Shown piece after piece: positions 57,001 through 64,000 of a DNA stretch of 64,000 bases. Positions within the stretch are counted from its first letter, which is position 1, and each line of letters opens with the position of its first letter. Source of the DNA: Penium margaritaceum. Taxonomy: Eukaryota > Streptophyta > Zygnematophyceae > Desmidiales > Peniaceae. A program made the position numbers and the translations under genes. The DNA lies in the NCBI GenBank assembly GCA_023375785.1, contig SZWC01008571.1, positions 22,858-86,857 of the forward strand, read 5' to 3'. The notes under the pieces are model-generated. The model was not told the origin of the DNA, searched no databases, and worked only from the letters and a program-made list of their open reading frames with translations.

Positions 57001-60000
57001 ACACCCAATGCACGCGTACGACCCCCACTCCACGAATTATTCCGGGCAAGTGGAACGTCAGAATGAAGAGGCAGAAAATGCAGAGTGTAGGCACAGCCAT
57101 ACAGTATAGCCAGGTGCGATTGCCCCGAGGAAAAACCAACCGTGGGTGCAGAACGTGCGTCGGGAACAGTGAGCGCAGGCACGCACCTAGTGCACGCGTA
57201 CGACCCCGGGTCCACGAATGTTTTCGGGCAAGTGGAACGTCAGAATGGAGAAGCGTAAGATGCGGAGCATAGGCGCAGCAGCACAGTACAGCCAGGTGCG
57301 ATTGTCCCAAAGAAACACCGACTGTGGATGCAGAATGTGCGTCGGGAGCACTGAGCGCAGGCACGCAAACAATGCACGCGTACGACCCCCGGTCCATAAA
57401 TTGTTCTAGGCAAGTGGAACTTCAGAATGGAGAGGCGTGAAATGTGGAGCGTAGGCGCACTCGTACAGTACAGCCAGGTGCGATTGCCCCGAAGAAACAC
57501 CGACCATGGATGCAGAATCTTCGTCGGGAGCAGTGAGCGCAGGCACGCACCCAGTGCACGCGTACGACCCCCGGTGCACATATTGTTCCGTGCAAGTGGG
57601 ACATCAAAATTGAAAGGCATAAAATGTGGAGCATAGGTGCAGCGGTACAGTACAGTTAGGTGTGATTGCCCCAAAGAAACACCGACCGTGGGTGAAGAAC
57701 GTGTGTCGGGAGCAGTGAGCGCAGGCACGCGTACGACCCCTGGTCCACGAATTGTTTCGGGCAAGTGGAACGTCAGAATGGAGAGGCATAAAATGCGGAG
57801 CGTAGGCCGAGCCGTACAGTACAGCCAGGTGCGATTGCCCCAAGGAAACACGGACCGTGGGTGCAGAACATGCGTCGGGAGCAGTGAGCGCAGGCACGTA
57901 CCCAGTGCACGCGTACGATCCCCGGTCCACAAATTGTTTCGGGAAAATGGAACGTCAGAATGGAAAGGTGTAAAACGCGTAGCGTAGGCACAGCCGTAAA
58001 GTACAACCAGGTGCGATTGCCCCAAAGAAACACCGACCGTGGGTGCAGAACATGTGTCGGGAGCAGTGAGCGCAGGCACGCACCCAGTGCACGGGTACGA
58101 CCCCCGGTCTACGAATTATTCCGGGCAAGTGGAATGTCAGAATGGAGAGGAGTAGAATGCAAAGCTTAGGCGCTGCCGTACAGTACAGCCACGTGCGATT
58201 GTCCCAAACAACCACCGACCATGGATGCAGAATGTGCGTGGGGAGCAGTGAGCGCAGGCACACCCAGTGCACGCGTACGACACCCGGTCCACGAATTGTT
58301 CCGGGCAAGTGGGACGTCAGAATGGAGAGGCGTAAAATGCGGAGCGTAGGCGCAGCCGTACAGTACAGCCAGGTAGGATTGCCCCAAAGAAACACTAACC
58401 GTGGGTGCTGAACGTGTGAGCAGTGAGTACAGGCATGCACCCAGTGCATGCGTAAGACCCCTGGTCCATGAATTGTTCCGGGCAAGTGGAACGTGAGAAT
58501 GTAGAGGGGTAAAATGCGGAGCTTAGGCGCAGCCGTACACTAGAGCCAGGTGAGATTGCCGAGAAGAAACACCGACCGTGGGTGCAGAACATGCGTCAGG
58601 AGCAGTGAGCGCAGGCACGCACCCAGTGCACGCGTGCGACCCCCGGTCCACGATATGTTCCGGGCAAGTGGAACATCATTATGGAGAGGCGTAAAATGCG
58701 GAGCGTAGGCGCAGTCATAAAGTACAGATAGGTGCAATTGCCCCGAGGAAAAAGCAACCGTGGGTGCAGAACGTGCGTCGGGAGCAGTGAGCGCAGGCGC
58801 ACACCCAGTGCACGCGTACGACCCCCGGTCCACAAATTCTTCCTGGCAAGTGGCACGTCAAAATGGAGAGGCGTAAAATGCACAACGTAGGCGCAGCCGT
58901 ACAGTACAGATAGGTGCCATTGCCCTGAGGAAAAACCAACCGTGGGTGCAGAACGTGCGTCGGGAGCAGTGAGCGCAGGCACGCACCCATTGCACGCGTA
59001 CGAACCCTGGTCCACGAATTGTTCTGGGCAAGTGGAACGCCAGAACGGAGAGGCGTAAGATGCGGAGCATAGGCATAGTCATACAGTACAGCCAGGTGTG
59101 ATTGCCCCGAAGAAACACCGACCGTGGGTGCAGAACGTGCGTCAGGCGCAGTGAGCGCAGGCACGCACCAAGTGCACGTGTACGACCCCCAATCCACGAA
59201 TCGTTCCGGGCAAGTGGAACATCAGAATGGAGAGGCGTAAGATGCGGAGCGTAGGCACAGCCGTACCGTATAGGCAGGTGCAATTGTCCCGAAGAAACAC
59301 TGACCGTGGGTGCAGAACATGCGTCAGGAGCAGTGAGCGCAGGCACGCACCCAGTGCACGCGTACAACCCCCGGTCCACAAATTGTTCCGTAAAAGTGGG
59401 ATGTCAGAATGGAGAGGCGTAAAATGCAGAGCGTAGGCGCAGTCGTACAGTACAGCCAGGTGCGATTGCCCCAAAGAAACACCGACCGTGGGTGCAGAAC
59501 GTGCGTCGGGAGCAGTGAGCGCACGCACGCATCCAGTGCACGCGTACAACCCCCAGTCAAGGAATTGTTCCAGGCAAATCGAACTGCAGAATGGAGAGGC
59601 GTAAAATGCGGAGCGTAGGCGCCTCGTAAAGTAGAGCCAGGTGCGATTTCCCCGAGGAAACAACCACCGTGGGTGCAGAACGTGCGTCCCGAGCAGTGAG
59701 CGCAGGCACGCACCTTGTGCAGGCGTACGAACCCCGGTCCACGAATTGCTCCGTGAAAGTGGGATGTCAGAATGGAGAGGAGTAAAATGCAAAGCATAGG
59801 CGTAGTCGTACAGTTCTTCCGGTGTGATTGTCCCGAAGAAACACCGACTGTGGGTGCAGAACGTGCATCGGGAGTTGTGAGCGCAGGCACGCATCCAGTG
59901 CACGCGTACGACCCCCGGTCCACGAATTGTTCCGGGCAAGTGGAATGTCAAAATGGAGAGGCATAAAATGCGGAGCGTAGGCACAGCTGTACAGTAGAGC

Positions 60001-61897
60001 CAGGTGCGATTGTCCAGAAGAAAAACCGACCGTGGAAGCACAACGTGCGTAGGGAGCAGTGAGCGCAGGCACACACCCAGTGCACGCGTATGATGCCTGG
60101 TCCACGAATTGCTCCGGGCAAGTGGGACGTGCGTAAAATGCGGAGCATAGGTGGAGCCGTACAGTACAGCCAGGTGCGATTGCCTTGAGGAAAAACCAAC
60201 CGTGGGTGCAGAACGTGTGTCGGGAACAGTGAGCGCAGGCACGCACCTAGTGCACGCGTACGACCCCCTGTCCACGAATTGTTTTGGGCAAGTGGAACGT
60301 CAGAATGGAGCGGCGTAAAATGCGGAGCATAGGCACAGCCATACAGTACGGCCAGGTGCGATTGTCCTTAAGAAACACCGACCGTGGGTGCAAAACGTTC
60401 GTTGGGAGCAGTGAGCGCAGGCACGCACCCAGTGCACGCATACGACCCCCGGTCCACGAATTGTTTCGGGAAAGTGGGACGTCAGAATGGAGAGGCGTAA
60501 AATGCGCAATGTAGGCGCAGCCGTATAGTACAGCCAGGTGCAATTGCCCCAAACAAACACCAAACGTGGGTGAAGAACGTGCGTTGGGAGCAGTGAGCAC
60601 AGGCACGCACCCACTGTACGCGTACGACCCGCGGTCCACGAAATGTTCCGGGCAAGTGGGACATCAAAATTGAGAGGCATAAAATGCGGAGCATAGGTAC
60701 AGCGGTACAATACAGCTAGGTGCGATTGCCCGAAAGAAACACCGACCGTGGGTGTAGAACATGCGTCGGGAGCAGTGAGCGCAGGCACGCACCTAGTGCA
60801 CGCGTACGACCCCCGGTCCACGAATTGTTCTGGGCAAGTGAAACATCACAATGGAGAGGCGTAAAATGCGGAGCGTAGGGGCATCCGTACAGTACAGTCA
60901 GGTACAATTGCTTTGAGGAAAAACCATCCGTGGGTGCAGAACGTGCGTCGGGAGCAGTGAGCGCAGGCACACACCTAGTGTACGCGTACGACCCCCGGTC
61001 CACGAATTGTTCCGGGCAAGTGGAATGTCAGAATGGAGAGGTGTAAAATGCGGAGCGTAGGCGCAGCCGTACAGTACAGCCAAGTGAGATTGCCCCAAGG
61101 AAACACCGATCGTGGGTGCAGAACATGCGTCGGGAGCAATGAGCGAAGGCACGTACCCAGTGCACGCGTACGACCCCCGGTCCACGAATTGTTTTGGGTT
61201 AATGGAACATCAGAATGTAGAGGCATAAACCGCGTAGCGTAGGCACAGCCGTACAGTACAACCAGGTGCGATTGCCCCGAAGAAACACCGACCGTGGGTG
61301 TAGAACGTGCGTCGGGAGCAGTGAGCGCAGGCACGCACCCAGTGCACAGGTATGACCCCCGGTCCACGAATTGTTCCGGGCAAGTGGAATGTCAGAATGG
61401 AGAGGCGTAAAATGCGGAGCGTAGGTGCAGCCGTACAGTACAGCCAGGTGCAATTGTCCCAAAGAACCACCAAACGTGGGTGCAGAATGTGCGTGGGGAG
61501 CAGTGAGCGCAGGCACGCACCCAGTGCACGCGTACGACCCCCGGTCCACGAATTGTTCCGGGCAAGTGGAACGTCAGAATGGAGAGGCGTAAAATGCGGA
61601 GCGTAGGCGTAGTCGTACAGTACAGCCAGGTGTGATGGCCCGAAGAAACACCGACCGTGGGTGCAGAACGTGCGTTGGGAGCAGTGAGCGCAGGCACGCA
61701 CCTAGTGCACGCGTACGAACCCCGGTCCACGAATTGTTCCGGGCAACTGGAACGTTAGAATGGAGAGGCGTAATTGCGGAGCGTAGGCGCGGCCGTACAG
61801 TACAGGCAGGTGCAATTTCCTCGAAGAAATGCGGACCATGGGTGCAGAACGTGCGTAGGGAGTAGTGAGCGCAGGCACGCACCCAGTGCACGCGTAC
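39049..61897. repeat. 182-bp satellite array, about 125 monomers
   Basis: Head-to-tail copies with period 182, for example GACAAGTGGA at 40871 and GGCAAGTGGA at 41053. Each monomer runs from GGCAAGTGGAACGTCAGAAT through GCAGCCGTACAGTACAGCC and GGGTGCAGAACGTGCGTCGG to CGTACGACCCCCGGTCCACG. GC is moderately high by eye, and monomers are rich in CpG. Neighbours usually differ at roughly 5-15 percent of positions. A few monomers are shortened (near 54285, 57730, 58260 and 60130). GTTCC and GGAAC form a small dyad at each monomer junction. The array ends abruptly where element F is inserted, so it probably continues beyond F. The length suits one nucleosome, as in many centromeric or pericentromeric satellites. 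Confidence 0.97.
54541..55209. repeat. Duplicated dimer (2 x 182 bp) in the satellite
   Basis: 54545-54845 and 54909-55209 differ at only a handful of bases and lie 364 bases apart, two monomer lengths. They share unusual variants (GCCAGAAT, GTAAAGTAGAGCTAGGTGTAA). A third, more diverged relative lies near 54190-54290. Confidence 0.85.
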
Positions 61898-62550
61898 TGT
61901 TGAAATAGTGTGCACCTTGTCCACTGCCTAGCTGGCTAGCTACACATACAGACAAGGCATGCACTGCTCTATGGAGTATGTCCCCTTGGTCTGTTCTGAG
62001 ATGGGCCAGGAATGCACTGCCCATAATGGGTATGTCCCCTGTGCCTCATAATAGGAACCATACCTTTTTGGCTTGGTTGATTAGGCACCGGAGTCTCAAA
62101 CCAGAGGTCGCGGGTTCAAACCCCGTGACGGCCGCAATTTTCTTTGTGGCCAAAACTGGGACAGGAAGCTTCTAGGAAGCTTACTAGAGCCTGCCTTGAG
62201 GATGACCCTTGGCGGTCTAAGGACGCGCCAAGTAGGAATGTAGGATGAGGTTGGCTCCAGTGGAGCCACTACAAGCAGAAGCTTTAGCAAAGCTCTGCAA
62301 GTATAAAAGCCTGTACCTTGCATGCATCCATTTACAGTTCTTGCCTTTGAGACTCCTCACAGAGTGTCCAACCAAAGGTAGACATTAAAGACCAACATGC
62401 GGACTTCGTGAGGTTGCAAACCAAACGAACCTAAAGTGTGGATCCCTCGTTCGAGGGTGATATGTTGTCTTGGTTGCAATACCAAGAGCGGTTGGCGGCC
62501 TCCCATGTCGGGACCCGTTTTCTAGACCATTGCTATCCGGCGCATTGACA
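61898..62550 (+). repeat. F 5' LTR
   Basis: 653 bases, TGTTGAAATAG to TTGACA. TATAAAA at 62302-62308. CCCTCG and CGAGGG form a small hairpin near 62446. Similar along its length to the C LTR. Confidence 0.9.
62062..62141 (+). promoter_or_regulatory. tRNA-like Pol III unit in F LTR
   Basis: A box TGGCTTGGTTG at 62069 and B box GGTTCAAACCC at 62113, 44 apart as in a tRNA. In tRNA numbering, GCTT pairs with AGGC (D stem), CCGGA pairs at three of five positions with ACCAG (anticodon stem), and GCGGG pairs with CCCGT (T stem, last pair G-T). A loop T33 is followed by CTC. TTTT at 62138-62141 would stop Pol III. The acceptor stem does not pair, so it is not a working tRNA. Confidence 0.75.
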
Positions 62551-62552
62551 AA

Positions 62553-62567
62553 GGGTTATGGGCCCAC
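62553..62567 (+). other. F primer-binding site (half tRNA-iMet type)
   Basis: GGGTTATGGGCCCAC, 15 of 15 bases complementary to the anticodon arm of plant initiator tRNA-Met, two bases after the LTR. Confidence 0.88.
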
Positions 62568-62729
62568 ACTTCTGGCTCTAAGGCACGCTTCCAAGACCGA
62601 CTAGCGCGTGGTCTTGCAGGGCGCACAGGTACAACAAGGACACGACCATCGGACGGCTCCATCTGCTCCATCGGCTCCATCGGCTTCTTCAGGTAGGGTG
62701 CGCGCACGTGGCGGACTAGGGGACGAGGA

Positions 62730-62948
62730 ATGGCTCTGTCCATGTTGGACAAGACCCTCGAGCCCCACGGGATTAAGCTCTACCCCTTTTTGGAAGGTGG
62801 TACGACCTCGAGTCCGTTCTCTCACGACGGCACCATCGCCTTAGGCGATCATCGGCGGGAGGGGTATGCAACGGAATCAACTGCACCTTTGACAACGGTC
62901 GCAGTCAGCAGCCTCATCAGCCTCATTGGCCTCAACAAAGCAGAGTAG
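62730..62948 (+). CDS. F leader ORF, in frame with gag behind a TAG
   Basis: 72 codons, MALSMLDKTLEPHGIKLYPF to LISLIGLNKAE, then TAG followed by CAG. The frame runs on without another stop into the gag ATG at 62982. C has the same arrangement. No known domain. It could be a leader peptide, or the first part of gag with a Gln codon turned into TAG. Confidence 0.5.
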   Translation: MALSMLDKTLEPHGIKLYPFLEGGTTSSPFSHDGTIALGDHRREGYATESTAPLTTVAVSSLISLIGLNKAE

Positions 62949-62981
62949 CAGCGAAGCAGAGAAGACGAGCAACCGCAAGAA

Positions 62982-63677
62982 ATGGCGGATCCGACTCCAG
63001 CCCGCCTTGAGGCGGGTATGTCCAAATTCACGGGGACAGGTATTCCCTTGTGGAAATGGCAGTTTGAGATTGTCATGAACGTGCGTGGCTACCTTGACAT
63101 CCTAAAAGGGACCGAGATAGCACCAGCCGATGCGACCGTGACGACGCATGCGGCTGACCTTGCGGCATGGACGATGAAGAAAAACATGGCTCTCGCCATT
63201 CTTGTGACGTCCATCAACGAGACTCAACACTCCGACATCACAGGATGCACGTTGGCTGCCGAGGCCTACGCAAAACTCGCACGCGTGCATCAATCGAATG
63301 CCCTAGCAAACCGACTCTTCATCTTCCAACGGTTGATGTCGATGAGGGTGAGCAAAGGAGAATCGATACCCGCATTTTTGCAGTCGTTCGACAACGTGCT
63401 GCAAGAGGTCCAGCAAATGGAATGGAATCTCGACTCCAACATGCGTGCCATGATCCTTCTAATGGCGCTGCCGGAAAGCTGGGGGTCCTTGATCACCGTA
63501 TTTGGCGGTTCGAAGGAGGCAGATCTGACGTATGAGGCTGTCGCCGAACACGTCCGCAACGAGTCCATGCGACGTAGTGGCGCCGAGGCAAACATCTCAG
63601 CCTATGCCTCTCGCTTCGGTGGACAAAGTGCAAGCTCTCGCTCCAGTCTGTCAACCGGCCTGAGGCAAACGGACTAG
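62982..63677 (+). CDS. F gag (capsid), truncated
   Basis: 231 codons, open. MADPTPARLEAGMSKFTGTGIPLWKWQFEIVMNVRGYLDILKG starts the UBN2-like Copia capsid; AEAYAKLARVHQSNALANRLFIFQRL, NLDSNMRAMILLMALPESWGSLITVF and EHVRNESMRRSGAE follow the order seen in A and B. Gln is kept at 63411, where A, B and H have TAG. The zinc knuckle is missing because repeat D interrupts; the stop at 63675 is already D sequence or its edge. It is the only gag here without internal stops, so F is comparatively young. It would form the RNA-packaging particle. Confidence 0.85.
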   Translation: MADPTPARLEAGMSKFTGTGIPLWKWQFEIVMNVRGYLDILKGTEIAPADATVTTHAADLAAWTMKKNMALAILVTSINETQHSDITGCTLAAEAYAKLARVHQSNALANRLFIFQRLMSMRVSKGESIPAFLQSFDNVLQEVQQMEWNLDSNMRAMILLMALPESWGSLITVFGGSKEADLTYEAVAEHVRNESMRRSGAEANISAYASRFGGQSASSRSSLSTGLRQTD

Positions 63678-64000
63678 AAAACAGGGCCGACACAATAGCA
63701 CCTGCCGTCCGCTCCTAGCATTTCAGCTAGGAGAAGATATCACCCTCAGGATCACGGTTCCACACTGAGCAGTTCCTAGGCAATCACTTGCTAGCAACTG
63801 TGTCCACTTAACACTTGGTCACTTTCGCGCGAGGTGCTAGTCAAAGACTAACTCCTGGGGCTTAGACCAACCAGTGTCTTCTTTATACTGTTCCTTAGTT
63901 GGACAACTCTGTGAGGAGCATCTAAGGCCAGATTGTGTAATTAGAATGAGGAATGAGCCTGGTACATATAGTCCTAGGCCTGGCTTCTAAGGTGTGTGGG
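63671..64000 (+). repeat. Dispersed repeat D, copy 2 (runs off the window)
   Basis: Matches 26552-26870. Near its start CTCCTAGC and GCTAGGAG form a perfect 8-base hairpin (63712-63733), imperfect in copy 1. Confidence 0.7.

Larger units (their letters stand above)
61898..63670 (+). mobile_element. Copia element F, 5' part (inserted in the satellite)
   Basis: LTR, half-tRNA primer site, leader ORF and an intact gag, all matching C. The left edge cuts a satellite monomer after CGCGTAC, so the target copy should be CGTAC. D copy 2 cuts it off at about 63671. Confidence 0.88.

Noticed and set aside
39049-61897. A CRISPR-like array
   Set aside because: The whole 182-bp unit is repeated with scattered variation; there are no short repeats with unique spacers, and the setting is eukaryotic.
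39064-61924. Hundreds of open frames of 60-406 codons in the satellite, many starting MDRGSYACTGCVPALTAPD
   Set aside because: They recur every 182 bases, shift frame with each monomer and exist on both strands. They follow from the satellite period.
62062-62133. A functional tRNA gene
   Set aside because: The acceptor stem does not pair and the anticodon stem is incomplete. It is kept as a tRNA-like promoter module only.

Overview
This window is eukaryotic, repeat-only DNA. It holds no recognisable host gene, rRNA or free-standing tRNA gene. The best guess is the green plant lineage (land plant or charophyte alga): one Copia element has the classic plant initiator-tRNA-Met primer site TGGTATCAGAGC, the elements are deeply nested, and a nucleosome-length satellite fills the right half. 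The species cannot be named from this sequence.

Layout. 1-927: minus-strand remnant of an old Copia pol (RT and RNase H). 928-10857: Copia element G (+), interrupted at 3534-8179 by I, a minus-strand element that carries gag but no integrase or RT. 10858-11979: start of element C, inserted in G's 3' LTR. 11980-14568: element H, broken inside its integrase by element B. B's own 5' LTR is broken by element A (14816-21063). B ends at 26444 and H's integrase resumes for about 100 bases in the correct frame. 26552-27192: unclassified dispersed repeat D, which carries element E (27193-35177, minus strand, perfect 5-bp target duplication CAAGG). 35178-39048: gene-poor sequence with a GTA microsatellite, a possible transposase scrap and many short perfect hairpins. 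39049-61897: about 125 head-to-tail copies of a 182-bp satellite. 61898-63670: element F (same LTR family as C), inserted in the satellite and cut off by a second D copy that runs off the window.

How the parts relate. A, B, G, I, C, F and H form a related group. Wherever a primer site survives, it matches the anticodon arm of initiator tRNA-Met (the half-tRNA priming known from Drosophila copia), whereas E uses the tRNA 3' end. Ten LTRs of A, B, G, I, C and F carry a tRNA-like A box and B box. In eight of them the two boxes start exactly 44 bases apart, the spacing in a real tRNA gene, and this holds across otherwise diverged LTR families. In C and F a T-run follows, so these LTRs may be dual Pol II/Pol III units, in the way Cassandra elements carry 5S RNA but here with a tRNA. 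This is the most interesting signal in the window.

Caveats. Nearly all coding regions are decayed. Two assembly joins (one N at 17151, 20 Ns at 20663-20682) are each flanked by duplicated sequence that looks artificial. The hundreds of open frames in the satellite follow from its 182-bp period and are not genes.
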